NCBI GenBank assembly: GCA_913048525.1
Contig: CAJWWP010000002.1
Location: forward strand, 18,719 to 82,718
Source of the DNA: GCA-002712965 sp913048525
GTDB taxonomy: Bacteria > Chloroflexota > Dehalococcoidia > Lucifugimonadales > UBA826
Direction: 5' to 3'
Length of the DNA: 64,000 bases
The position numbers and the translations under genes were made by a program. Below the pieces are notes generated by a model, which worked only from the letters and a program-made list of their open reading frames with translations, was not told the DNA's origin and ran no database searches. Below, piece by piece: positions 1 through 8,871 of this stretch (position 1 is the stretch's first letter; each line of letters opens with the position of its first letter).

Positions 1-2
1 TG

Positions 3-431
3 AGATGGGTGGATGTATTGGGTCAGGATCTAAATGGTGATGTGGAGATGGCGTCGGATATCATAAAAAATTCTGGAAGGGCGTATATCTATATTCCTGG
101 TGATGTTCCATTTATTACCAGCAATGATATTGAAGATGTCATTAAATCGTCAGAAGATGGTGAAATCTTCGTGTTTGTTCCATCCGAATCTGATGGTGGA
201 ACTAATGCTATGTTGATTCCTCCGTCATCTGATTTCATACCACTGTTGGGAGTGGACAGTTTTAGAAGACATTGTGAGTATGCTGAGGGTAATACGTTGG
301 ATTACAAAATTGTAAGACCATTTGGATTCACTCTAGATTTGGATACTGAGAAGGACCTGGTCCGTTGCGAGGAAATAGAACCTGGATTTACAGACAGGTT
401 AGGAGCGGTTCCTAAGGATAGATTGGAGTAA
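3..431 (+). CDS. cofC: 2-phospho-L-lactate guanylyltransferase CofC, 5' partial
   Basis: CofC activates 2-phospho-L-lactate (or phosphoenolpyruvate in some bacteria) with GTP during assembly of coenzyme F420, in the cytosol. The frame is already open at the window edge, so about a third of the usual ~210 residues is missing. What remains shows the family pattern: GQDLN, a beta-strand ending in PGDVPF (the LPxDLPL-type nucleotide-sugar-transferase-like Asp motif), the GGTNAM turn, and a C-terminal FTLDLDTEKDL strand. It ends six bases before an LLM-class oxidoreductase gene, an enzyme class that often uses F420, which supports the call. The GTG at position 9 is an internal codon, not a believable start. 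Confidence 0.8.
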   Translation, partial: RWVDVLGQDLNGDVEMASDIIKNSGRAYIYIPGDVPFITSNDIEDVIKSSEDGEIFVFVPSESDGGTNAMLIPPSSDFIPLLGVDSFRRHCEYAEGNTLDYKIVRPFGFTLDLDTEKDLVRCEEIEPGFTDRLGAVPKDRLE

Positions 432-437
432 TGGCAA

Positions 438-1397
438 ATGACAAATAAACTAAATGTTGGGATCTTAATGCCCACCAGAGGGTTGCTGATGCAGGGAGAC
501 CAGCCTGACGATATTGAGCAATTAATCTCAATGGCTGTAACTTCTGAGGAAGCCGGTATAGACTCAGTATGGGTGGGTGATAGCCTCACAGCCAAGCCAA
601 GACTTGAGCCTCTCACTACCCTTTCAGCAATTGCATCTCGAACCTCTTTAGTGCGTCTAGGAACTGCTGTCATGCTAGGTCCATTGAGGCATCCTGTTTC
701 ACTTGCTCACGCTGCTACTACTGTCGACTTGATTTCCAAGGGGCGTATCATTCTTGGAATGGGAGTTGGGGGGGCTTTTAATGAGGCCCAAAGGGCTGAA
801 TGGAAGAATGCTGGAATAGACCCAAAGTATAGGGGTGGTCGACTTGAAGAGTTGTTAAAAATATTCAAACCTCTGACGCGAGGTGAAAAAGTTACGTTTC
901 ATGGGCGTCATTTTGACGTGGATAACGTGTCTATTAAGCCTGTTTCCCCGCAATTGAACGGCGTACCGGTGTTGGTGGCGGCCCATGGGCGCTCTAAGTT
1001 GGAACGGCAATTCCAGAGGGTCATGTTGGGTGATGGGTCCATATCAATATCAGATTATCCTGAAGAATACTCTCTAGCCCTGACTAGAATAAGAGATCAT
1101 GCTGATAAGCTAGGAATTGACAACGCTGGCCTCGAAAAAGCTTTTTATATGACTATTAACATGCACAAGGACAGAGTATTTGCAGCGGAGGAGGCGGATA
1201 AATTTCTCAAACTTTACTATGGAATTAATATTTGGCAGGATCGATGGGGACCATGGGGACCCGCTGAAGAGGTCGTAAGTAGGATCGGTAGTTATGAGAA
1301 AGCTGGTGCCCAAACCGTTATAGTCAGATTCGCATCTTTTGATCAGGAGAAACAATTAGACATTTTCCTGAGTGATGTTTTGCCTTATTTATATTGA
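438..1397 (+). CDS. LLM class flavin/F420-dependent oxidoreductase
   Basis: A 319-residue luciferase-like TIM-barrel monooxygenase or dehydrogenase. The family uses FMN or F420 to oxidise or reduce organic substrates. Visible hallmarks are an N-terminal strand (VGILMPTRG), the EEAGIDSVWVGDS helix-strand, RLGTAVMLGPLRHPVSLAH (the conserved RHP) and the GRIILGMGVG turn followed by the usual R-x-x-R-x-E-E region. It starts six bases after cofC and may be cotranscribed with it, which makes F420 the more likely cofactor; this is inference. The substrate cannot be read from the sequence. It converges on ligA with seven bases between the stop codons. Confidence 0.85.
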   Translation: MTNKLNVGILMPTRGLLMQGDQPDDIEQLISMAVTSEEAGIDSVWVGDSLTAKPRLEPLTTLSAIASRTSLVRLGTAVMLGPLRHPVSLAHAATTVDLISKGRIILGMGVGGAFNEAQRAEWKNAGIDPKYRGGRLEELLKIFKPLTRGEKVTFHGRHFDVDNVSIKPVSPQLNGVPVLVAAHGRSKLERQFQRVMLGDGSISISDYPEEYSLALTRIRDHADKLGIDNAGLEKAFYMTINMHKDRVFAAEEADKFLKLYYGINIWQDRWGPWGPAEEVVSRIGSYEKAGAQTVIVRFASFDQEKQLDIFLSDVLPYLY

Positions 1398-1404
1398 CTA
1401 GATA

Positions 1405-3447
1405 TTATGCGTCATCATCATAAAAAGGGCGTTGATGAATCATTGCCAGGAAATCGTCCTCAGATAATACTGGTATGCCTATTCGAGCGGCGTCTGATAG
1501 TTTAGAGCCTGCTTCTTCACCTGCGACTAGGTAGTTTGTACGGCTTGACACGGACCCGCTTACATTTCCGCCCAATTCTTTGATTCGATCTTGAATTTCA
1601 GAACGGCTGAACTGTTTTAGTCGCCCGGTTACGCAAAATCTGATATCACGTAAAACCTGGACCTGCGGCTCTGACGAACCTATGTCGCTGTTCTCATTCA
1701 TGTTAATTCCAGCTAGTCTCAACTTGTGTATCAGTAATATATTAGATGTGGATTGGAAGTAATTTGTGATGCTTTCAGCAATTTTTGGGCCTATGTCAGG
1801 GATATCTGTGAAGGATTCCAAAGAGGCTTTCATAATCTCATCCATAGTTCCAAATCGGTTGGCAATGTTCTCGGCTACCTCAGTTCCTACGTGTGATATG
1901 CCTAGTGCCACCAGAAGTCGTGACAGGGGTCTCTCTTTGCTGGCAGCGATAGCTTCTATTACGTTGGACGTACTCTTTTCGCCCATTCTCTCTAGGCTTA
2001 CGAGCTCTTTCCTTCTTAAAGTATATATATCTGCCACGTCTGATATTAGTCCGCTTTGAATAAGCGAGCTGCCTAGTTTCCCACCCACTCCGTCAACGTC
2101 CATTGCAGATTTGCTAACGAAATGCTCTACCAACCTAACCAACTGTGCAGGACAGGAACTATTCGTGCAATAAACTGCAGATTCATCAGGTTTCCTTGTT
2201 GTCGGGGATTTGCAGCTAGGACACTCTCGAGGCATCAAAAATTTTTGTTCAGTTCCATTCCGATGGGTTTTTTGACTACTAACTACCTGAGGTATTACTT
2301 CTCCAGCTCTTTCCACCACCACACGATCCCCAATTCTGAGGTCTTTTGAATTTATATAATCTTCATTGTGTAGTGTTGCCTGTTTTACTGTCACGCCCCC
2401 TACAATAACTGGTTCAAGTATGGCATATGGGTTAATTGTTCCGGTTCGTCCTACATTTACATGGATGTCTAAAAGTTTGGTTATAGATTGGGCCGACGGG
2501 AACTTGTATGCAATAGCCCATCTAGGTTCTCTTCCTACTGTACCTACATGCTGTTGATAGTCAAAGCTGTCTATCTTTACTACAACTCCGTCACAGTCGT
2601 AGTCTATTGAGTTTCTGTCCTGTAACCATTTTTTATGAAAGCCAATTGCATCTTCCACCCCGGAAACTAATTCATTGAACGGATTGATTTTGAATCCTAG
2701 TGTCTTGAGATATTCAAGACACTTAATGTGTGTTTCAGGAATTTCAAAATCACCTTCTACCCATCCTAGAGCGTAGATGAAGATGTCTAAAGGTCTCTGA
2801 GCGGTGACTGCAGAGTCAAGCTGCCGGAGAGATCCAGCTGCTGTATTTCTAGGATTGGCATATGTCGCAAGACCATTTTTTTCTCGGTCGTCATTGAATT
2901 TTTTGAATTCAGATTTTGGGAAATATACTTCTCCTCGAACTTCAAATCTGGCTGGGTAAGCACCAACCAGTTGTAAGGGAATACTACGGACAGTTTTAAG
3001 GTTGGATGTGATATCTTCTCCCGTCGCACCATTGCCTCTCGTGGCTCCTTGAACGAATAAACCGTTCTCATATATTAGAGCTACTGCTAAACCGTCGAAT
3101 TTCAATTCACAGGCGAGTGCGAATTTATCAGATTCGATTAATCCTGACATTCGGTTATGCCACCCGTAGAGGTCATCGTCGTCGAAAGCGTTGCCTAAAC
3201 TTAACAAAGGTATTTGATGGTCAATCTGAGAGAACCCGGATAGTGGATCTGAACCGACACGTTGCGTTGGTGATTGGGGAATTACAAGTTCTGGATTTTC
3301 CTTTTCTATTTGTGCGAGTTCCCGCATCAGTTCGTCGTACTCGCTGTCCCCAATTTCGGGGTCATCTTCGACAAAATACAACCTATTATGGCGCTCAATC
3401 TCTGATCGCAATCCATCAATCTTATGCTGAAACATGTTTTTGTTCAT
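1405..3447 (-). CDS. ligA: NAD-dependent DNA ligase LigA
   Basis: Seals nicks in duplex DNA during replication and repair, using NAD+ as the adenyl donor. The 680-residue length is normal for LigA. Order of domains: Ia (YxxDxPxxxDxEYD-like region near residues 23-38), the adenylation domain with the KFDG nucleophile motif (Lys116), OB fold, a four-Cys zinc finger (CPSCKSP ... YCTNSSCP near 415-440), helix-hairpin-helix region with DIPDIGPKIAESI, and a C-terminal BRCT domain (RFCVTGRL ... NYLVAGEEAGSK). It is transcribed divergently from the PLP enzyme gene at 3673, with about 225 bases between the starts. An ATG start is used. Confidence 0.97.
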   Translation of the reverse strand: MNKNMFQHKIDGLRSEIERHNRLYFVEDDPEIGDSEYDELMRELAQIEKENPELVIPQSPTQRVGSDPLSGFSQIDHQIPLLSLGNAFDDDDLYGWHNRMSGLIESDKFALACELKFDGLAVALIYENGLFVQGATRGNGATGEDITSNLKTVRSIPLQLVGAYPARFEVRGEVYFPKSEFKKFNDDREKNGLATYANPRNTAAGSLRQLDSAVTAQRPLDIFIYALGWVEGDFEIPETHIKCLEYLKTLGFKINPFNELVSGVEDAIGFHKKWLQDRNSIDYDCDGVVVKIDSFDYQQHVGTVGREPRWAIAYKFPSAQSITKLLDIHVNVGRTGTINPYAILEPVIVGGVTVKQATLHNEDYINSKDLRIGDRVVVERAGEVIPQVVSSQKTHRNGTEQKFLMPRECPSCKSPTTRKPDESAVYCTNSSCPAQLVRLVEHFVSKSAMDVDGVGGKLGSSLIQSGLISDVADIYTLRRKELVSLERMGEKSTSNVIEAIAASKERPLSRLLVALGISHVGTEVAENIANRFGTMDEIMKASLESFTDIPDIGPKIAESITNYFQSTSNILLIHKLRLAGINMNENSDIGSSEPQVQVLRDIRFCVTGRLKQFSRSEIQDRIKELGGNVSGSVSSRTNYLVAGEEAGSKLSDAARIGIPVLSEDDFLAMIHQRPFYDDDA

Positions 3448-3672
3448 GAGATCTAAGCTCTATCCTGATTGATCATGTTATACACCTAATGGGCAGCTCT
3501 CAATAGTTAATTGTGCACTTCATGTGAGTTGGATTCTGTTTAGCTGCTAGACTGCTGGTAAACTGAAATATATACTCGAATATGTGCTAAGTGCTTTTTC
3601 TGTCATGCTAGAAACAGAAGGCTTTGCCTAAATATGATTTGGAACGATATTGTTGAAAGTGACATTAGATAA

Positions 3673-4602
3673 GTGCCATACGCTGCAAAAATCCAAGACT
3701 TTATAGATAAATATCCAGCTTTAACAGCTATTGGGAACACGCCTTTAGTGGAGCTTGATATTCCCCAAGAGATAGCTGATATAGGAGAAGCTTCTATTTA
3801 TGCAAAATTTGAGCATCTGAATCCAGGTGGCTCAATTAAAGATAGACCCGTTCTTCGTATGCTTGCTGAGGCAATAATAGACGGAACATTGACCCCAGAT
3901 AAAATAATACTGGATGCGACTTCTGGTAACGCAGGGATAGCGTATGCGATGATTGGGGCTATACTCGGATATCCCGTTGAACTTGTTATGCCAGAGAACG
4001 CTAGCGAAGAACGGAAAAAACGTTTAGTAGCTCACGGTGCTAATTTGGTTTTCACAGATGCTCAGAAAGGCTACGATGAAGCTTTATATGAGGTGAAACG
4101 GAGGTTCCAAAAGAACCCTGATAGATACTTTTATTGTGACCAGTACAGCAATTTAAATAATCCGTTGGCACATTATGAAACCACTGCAGTAGAGCTGCTG
4201 GATCAAGCGCCATTTATTACACATTTCGTTGCTGGGGTAGGTACTGGAGGAACAATTAGTGGGATAGGTAGACGCCTCAAGGAAACAAATCCTGACATAC
4301 AGGTCATTTGCATAGATTTTGAGGAATGGCCAGGAGTCGAGGGGCTTAAACCTTTAGGCGAGGGTCATATCATTCCTGAAACATTTGATAGGTCAGTAGT
4401 TGATCAAATGTTACACATAGATACGCTTAGAGCCTATGAGGTGTCTAGCTTAATGGCAGAAAAAGGTATATTCGCTGGACAATCCTCTGGGGCTTACTTA
4501 TTAGGAGCAATTGAAGTTGCGAGTTCATTAAAATCTGGGAATATAGTTACGATATTCAATGACATTGGCGAGCGTTATTTTTCGACTTCTATGTGGGATT
4601 GA
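3673..4602 (+). CDS. Cysteine synthase family PLP-dependent enzyme
   Basis: A fold-type II PLP enzyme of 309 residues, resembling O-acetylserine sulfhydrylase (CysK/CysM) or related beta-replacement synthases. The sequence has the IGNTPLVEL start, the PLP-lysine loop NPGGSIKDRP (Lys56), the TSGNAGIAYA substrate loop, the phosphate-binding GVGTGGTISGIGR and a C-terminal GQSSGAYLLGA. It probably makes cysteine from an activated serine plus sulfide; cystathionine beta-synthase-type activity cannot be excluded. The start is GTG, and no strong ribosome binding site is visible before it. No cysE or other sulfur gene lies next to it. Confidence 0.85.
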   Translation: MPYAAKIQDFIDKYPALTAIGNTPLVELDIPQEIADIGEASIYAKFEHLNPGGSIKDRPVLRMLAEAIIDGTLTPDKIILDATSGNAGIAYAMIGAILGYPVELVMPENASEERKKRLVAHGANLVFTDAQKGYDEALYEVKRRFQKNPDRYFYCDQYSNLNNPLAHYETTAVELLDQAPFITHFVAGVGTGGTISGIGRRLKETNPDIQVICIDFEEWPGVEGLKPLGEGHIIPETFDRSVVDQMLHIDTLRAYEVSSLMAEKGIFAGQSSGAYLLGAIEVASSLKSGNIVTIFNDIGERYFSTSMWD

Positions 4603-4650
4603 AGTATACCGTTTGAATATAAAGAATAGTGAGACAAGGGGTGAAACGCC

Positions 4651-5325
4651 GTGCAACTTTTAACAGAAGATCAAATAAGATCCCTTAGGAATATTGATAC
4701 ACCCACTGTAGCCAACGCCGTGGAAACTCATCCTACAAGATCTAATACAGAAGGATTTATGGGTTGGAATATACGGTGCCAGTTCCCAGACCTTGGGGTA
4801 ATGGTTGGACAGGCTGTAACCGCCACTTTTAATACAACTACCACTGGTAAACCGCGCAGCAGGAGTCTGTGGTATGAGTGCTTACGGGCCATAAATGACA
4901 TGCCCGTTCCAGTGGTTATTGTTGCCAAGGATGTTGGGCCCAGACCTTTCCATGGATGTCATTTTGGGGATGGTATGGCCAATGTAGCAAAAAGAGTCGG
5001 GGCAGTAGGTCTAGTTACAGATGGTGGCGTGAGAGATGTAGAAACGGTTCATGACATGGGATTTCACATGTTTTCAGTGGGCTTAGTTCCTGCACACGGA
5101 AATTTTGGACTTGATGAAACTATGGTTCCGGTAGAAGTAGGCGGTGTTCTGGTCAATCATGGAGATGTGGTACATGCCGATATGAATGGGGTGGTGGTTT
5201 TCCCGGTAGATCTGACAGATTATGTGATAGATGAGTCAGCAAAAGTCACCAAGCGTGAATCTGATCAATTCGATTGGGTCAAGAGTGAAGATTTTTCGCT
5301 TGAGGAGATGATTCAGAGAGGTTAA
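4651..5325 (+). CDS. RraA family protein (HMG aldolase / RraA-like)
   Basis: A 224-residue member of the RraA-like fold family, which includes 4-hydroxy-4-methyl-2-oxoglutarate aldolases and oxaloacetate decarboxylases as well as the RNase E inhibitor. The metal and substrate motifs of the enzymatic members are present: FGDGMA (GDG at 107-109) and TDGGVRDVE (the D-G-x-x-R-D signature near 124-129). An aldolase or decarboxylase acting on 2-oxo acids is therefore likelier than RNA-degradosome regulation. GTG start, with GGGGTGAAA just upstream. It lies 48 bases after the PLP enzyme gene and may share its transcript. Confidence 0.8.
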   Translation: MQLLTEDQIRSLRNIDTPTVANAVETHPTRSNTEGFMGWNIRCQFPDLGVMVGQAVTATFNTTTTGKPRSRSLWYECLRAINDMPVPVVIVAKDVGPRPFHGCHFGDGMANVAKRVGAVGLVTDGGVRDVETVHDMGFHMFSVGLVPAHGNFGLDETMVPVEVGGVLVNHGDVVHADMNGVVVFPVDLTDYVIDESAKVTKRESDQFDWVKSEDFSLEEMIQRG

Positions 5326-5354
5326 TTCCTTGCGATCAATCCCAATCATCTCCC

Positions 5355-7328
5355 CTAAACATCTAGATTAGCCACTTCCAAAGCGTTGGTTTGTATGAAG
5401 TTTCGCCGTGGCTCAACCTCATCTCCCATCAGTCGCTCAAACTCATCAGCCGCTTGCCCAAAGTCTTCGACATCAACTTGCAACAATGTTCTAGATTCGG
5501 GATTCATTGTAGTTTCCCACAACTGGTTTGCGTTCATTTCTCCTAGACCTTTGTAACGCTGCAAATGTACGGTTCTTTTGCTTCTGAGTTGTTCCATAAG
5601 CTCTTCGCGTTCACCCTCTGTATATACGTACTGTTCCTTCTTGCCAACATTGATCTTGTACAGAGGGGGTTGTGCTATATAAAGGTGTCCATGCTCTACT
5701 AATGGTCTCATATGCCGGAAAAAGAAAGTCAGGAGCAATGTGCGAATGTGTGAGCCGTCTACATCAGCATCGCACATTATTATTATTCTGTGGTAGCGGA
5801 GCTTTTCCAGGTCGAATCCGGTTCCCTCCTCTTCAACCCCAACTCTAGAATCCACTCCTGCTCCAATTGCTGTAATCATGGAGCGGATTGCGTCATGAGA
5901 GACAATTTTGTCAGGTTGAGCTTTTTCGACATTAAGAATCTTTCCCCAGAGTGGAAGAATTGCTTGAAATCGCCGGTCTCTTCCCATTTTGGCTGTACCA
6001 CCCGCCGAATCCCCCTCAACCAAATATATTTCGCAAAGCTCAGGATTCTTCTCTGAGCAATCCGCTAATTTACCTGGCAGACCGCCACCGTCCATTGCGT
6101 TTTTACGTATTATGAGTTCCCGCGCTTTGCGAGCTGCTTCTCTCGCTCTCTGGGACGTCATACATTTGTCAATGATCGCTCTTCCTTCTCTAGGATTGTC
6201 TTCAAGGAATATTTGGAGTGCTTCACCTAGCACTGTCTCAACCTGCGTACGTGCTTCAGGGTTGCCGAGCTTGTTTTTGGTTTGCCCTTCAAATTGGGGG
6301 TCTTTGAGCTTTACACTTATTACAGCCGTTACCCCTTCTCTGACATCCTCTCCAGAAAGATTTGGCTCGGTACTTTTTATTAATTTCTGTTTGCGGCCGT
6401 AATCGTTGAGTACCCGTGTTAACGCAGATCGAAATCCAGTGACATGGGTGCCTCCATCCTCAGTATTTATACAGTTGGCGAATGCATATACGTACTCGCT
6501 GAAGGTGTCGTTATACTGCAGCGCGACCTCAACTCTAGTCCCGTCCAAATCATTTTCAACATAGATTGGATTTTCATGAACCACCCCTCTATTTTGATTG
6601 AGGCCTCTCACGAAGCTGGATATTCCTCCATCAAAGTAGTAGGTCACTTCGTTATTTGGCCAACGGCTTGAGTGCCATTCACTCGTGAAGGTAATTTGTA
6701 ATCCTTTATTGAGGTATGCCATCTCTTTGAACCGGTTGGATAGTACGTTGAAGTCGTATACTAATTCCCCGAATATCTCTTTATCTGGCATGAATTCGAT
6801 AGAAGTTCCAGTATGACCAGATGATCCGTTTTGAAGAACTTGAGATGTCATTTCGGTAGAAGTTATGCCTCTGGAATACTCTTGTTCGTATAAATTTCCA
6901 TCTCGGGTAACGTAGGCTTTAACCCATATTGACAACGCGTTTACTACTGATGCTCCAACACCGTGTAGACCTCCGGAAACGGCATAAGCCTTACCTCCGA
7001 ATTTCCCACCTGCATGAAGGGTGGTCATAACGGTTTCCAAAGCTGTCGTTCCCGTAGTGGGATGTTTGTCAACAGGTATACCTCGTCCATCGTCTTCTAC
7101 TCTTACGGAACCGTCCTCTCGGATAACCACTGTCACAGATGAGCAATAACCAGCCATAAACTCGTCTACGCTATTGTCAACAATTTCATAAATTAGATGA
7201 TGAAGACCACGTTGATCTGTACTTCCTATGTACATGCCAGGACGCTTCCTGACAGCCTCCATACCTTCCAGAACCTGGATATCACTTGCCGAATATTCGT
7301 CGTCTCCCTGCTGTTTAAGCGCTGCCAT
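5355..7328 (-). CDS. gyrB: DNA gyrase subunit B
   Basis: ATPase subunit of DNA gyrase, which introduces negative supercoils with GyrA. At 657 residues it is the usual short bacterial form. The GHKL ATPase domain shows EIVDNSVDEFMAG (about 48-60), DDGRGIPVD and GGLHGVGASVVNALS. The transducer domain follows, then the TOPRIM domain with LVEGDSAGG, the CDADVDGSHIRTLLL metal motif, and a C-terminal QRYKGLGEMN. This last motif and the length favour GyrB over ParE. The ATG start has GGAG about eight bases upstream. gyrA is not in the window. A 528-base gap separates its start from the next gene. Confidence 0.96.
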   Translation of the reverse strand: MAALKQQGDDEYSASDIQVLEGMEAVRKRPGMYIGSTDQRGLHHLIYEIVDNSVDEFMAGYCSSVTVVIREDGSVRVEDDGRGIPVDKHPTTGTTALETVMTTLHAGGKFGGKAYAVSGGLHGVGASVVNALSIWVKAYVTRDGNLYEQEYSRGITSTEMTSQVLQNGSSGHTGTSIEFMPDKEIFGELVYDFNVLSNRFKEMAYLNKGLQITFTSEWHSSRWPNNEVTYYFDGGISSFVRGLNQNRGVVHENPIYVENDLDGTRVEVALQYNDTFSEYVYAFANCINTEDGGTHVTGFRSALTRVLNDYGRKQKLIKSTEPNLSGEDVREGVTAVISVKLKDPQFEGQTKNKLGNPEARTQVETVLGEALQIFLEDNPREGRAIIDKCMTSQRAREAARKARELIIRKNAMDGGGLPGKLADCSEKNPELCEIYLVEGDSAGGTAKMGRDRRFQAILPLWGKILNVEKAQPDKIVSHDAIRSMITAIGAGVDSRVGVEEEGTGFDLEKLRYHRIIIMCDADVDGSHIRTLLLTFFFRHMRPLVEHGHLYIAQPPLYKINVGKKEQYVYTEGEREELMEQLRSKRTVHLQRYKGLGEMNANQLWETTMNPESRTLLQVDVEDFGQAADEFERLMGDEVEPRRNFIQTNALEVANLDV

Positions 7329-7856
7329 CCAATGACACTCCCGATTTTTTAAAAAGACAATCTATTTATGATAATTGCGGCCACAATTTTCCATTTGCTG
7401 TAAAATGAGGCCCCATTTTTGGTGCTATTTTATTTACCTATACCTTTAATATTTAGGTTGGTAAATCGGCTCTGATAACTTGATCCCATTTATAGGAGTC
7501 GTTGAGGGCCTCAGCCCCCCTTTATCCTGATTCGAAGGGGTACAAAACACAAGCATTTTCAGTGTCAAAATTATAGCAAATTAAAGGTACTCTCACAAGA
7601 ACGAATCACGCCTGCGAAAAGGTTGAGTTTTGATGACATTTCATCTGAAAGTTTTTTGATTAATTTTTGCCAGAATTACCATCAGATGTCAGACACTGAT
7701 AGAATGTTCGCCCGCAGCCAATCCAAGTATGTGGATGGTGAGCCTAATTTGAGGATTGATTTTTGCAGCCGGCTTGCTCGGTTGTTAAAGATTATTTGGG
7801 TTACAAGAGCTCCCTATTCCACTGAAGGATTTAGGGAGTTTTTTATTTGGTCAAAT
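7329..7856. other. Long intergenic region between gyrB and the P1 peptidase gene
   Basis: No convincing protein is seen here. A frame in phase with the peptidase stays open from 7623, but its translation lacks family similarity and the peptidase homology begins only at 7857. The region must contain the divergent gyrB promoter. The plus strand ends in a terminator-like hairpin just before the peptidase start (listed separately), so a leader RNA or small RNA could be made from about 7400-7850. Weaker potential stems occur at 7636-7691 and 7721-7736. I find no tmRNA, RNase P or T-box signature. Confidence 0.5.
7805..7848 (+). terminator. Terminator-like hairpin upstream of the P1 peptidase gene
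   Basis: An arm AAGAGCTCCCTA pairs with TAGGGAGTTTTT over 12 positions, including two G-U pairs. An inner TCC/GGA stem closes a six-base loop, and the hairpin runs directly into a T-rich tract (TTTTTTATTT). This is the shape of a Rho-independent terminator. It ends less than 15 bases before the peptidase ATG and includes that gene's only GGGAG ribosome-binding-like sequence. It could end a small upstream transcript or act as an attenuator. Confidence 0.55.
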
Positions 7857-8867
7857 ATGTGTAGTGAAAATATAACGAATGTTCCGGGAATAAAGGTAGG
7901 TCATTGGACTCATGAGGGTGCTTTGACTGGTTGTACTGTGGTTCTGTGTGGGGAAAATGCAGTGGGAGGAGTCGATGTAAGAGGATCCTCACCAGGGACT
8001 CGCGAGACGGATATTCTTGGTTCGGATAAGCGTGTTGAAATAGTTAATGCTTTCATGTTGAGTGGTGGCAGCGCTTATGGCCTTGCTGCTGCTGACGGTG
8101 TTATGAAGTATCTAGAAGAACAAGGCATTGGTTTTAAAGTAGGGCGGAACGTGGTACCGATTGTCCCATCTGCCATAATTTATGATTTAGCTGTGGGGGA
8201 TTCGTCCGTTAGACCTGATAGTGCTGCTGGATATGATGCCTGCAAATCGGCCACCACGGGTATTTTCGCTCAAGGAAACGTAGGTGCTGGTACGGGAGCA
8301 ACTGTGGCAAAAGTGTTGGGTTCTAACAGATCCATAAAAGGTGGTTTGGGTTCCGACTCAATAAGACTTCCAAATGGATTAACTGTGGGAGCGCTGGTAG
8401 TTGTTAATGCTATTGGTAGTATTCATGATCCACATACTGGGAATCTTGTTGCGGGTCCCAGGAGTTCTGACGGGAGTATGGCCAGCGCGTCTGAGATTTT
8501 AATTGCCGGTAAGGATATTGGTGAACAAAGTTTGGGAGCCAATACCACAATAGGGGTGATTGCTACTGACGCAACATTGACCAAGTCGCAAGCCAATCAA
8601 CTTGCTTCTTCTGCTCATGACGGCTTGGCCCTATCAATTAGGCCTTCACATTTGATAGGAGATGGAGACACCATTTTTGCCGTTGCGACAGGAGGTGCGT
8701 CTCATCCTGATCAAGAGATTGCAGACGCACACAGTTTAAACAGAATAATTGCTGCTGCCGTAGACTGCACATCTCAAGCGATTGTGAATGCCGTCCGGTC
8801 AGCAACCGGCGTTTCGGGTGTTCCGTCTGTTAATGAAGTACATACATCTGGAAGTTTGGGAAATTGA
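7857..8867 (+). CDS. P1 family peptidase (DmpA/S58-like)
   Basis: A self-processing N-terminal-nucleophile-type hydrolase of the DmpA / beta-aminopeptidase family (MEROPS S58), which releases N-terminal residues from small peptides or amides. I place the start at the ATG at 7857 because homology begins with ITNVPGIKVGHWT; the frame also stays open 234 bases upstream, but that part looks noncoding. Family features are GCTVVLC, a Gly-rich GGSAYGLAAADGV segment, NVGAGTGATVAK and LTVGALVVVNAIGS, where the precursor is normally cleaved. The length is about 336 residues, normal for the family. It overlaps nothing and is followed after four bases by the DUF2520 gene. Confidence 0.85.
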   Translation: MCSENITNVPGIKVGHWTHEGALTGCTVVLCGENAVGGVDVRGSSPGTRETDILGSDKRVEIVNAFMLSGGSAYGLAAADGVMKYLEEQGIGFKVGRNVVPIVPSAIIYDLAVGDSSVRPDSAAGYDACKSATTGIFAQGNVGAGTGATVAKVLGSNRSIKGGLGSDSIRLPNGLTVGALVVVNAIGSIHDPHTGNLVAGPRSSDGSMASASEILIAGKDIGEQSLGANTTIGVIATDATLTKSQANQLASSAHDGLALSIRPSHLIGDGDTIFAVATGGASHPDQEIADAHSLNRIIAAAVDCTSQAIVNAVRSATGVSGVPSVNEVHTSGSLGN

Positions 8868-8871
8868 AGCG

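Noticed and set aside
7400..7850. tmRNA, RNase P RNA, T-box or other known RNA in the gyrB-peptidase gap
   Set aside because: I looked for the tmRNA TTCGAAT-type 3' arm, RNase P conserved blocks and the T-box motif. None is present; a TTCGA occurs near 7531 but without pairing arms.
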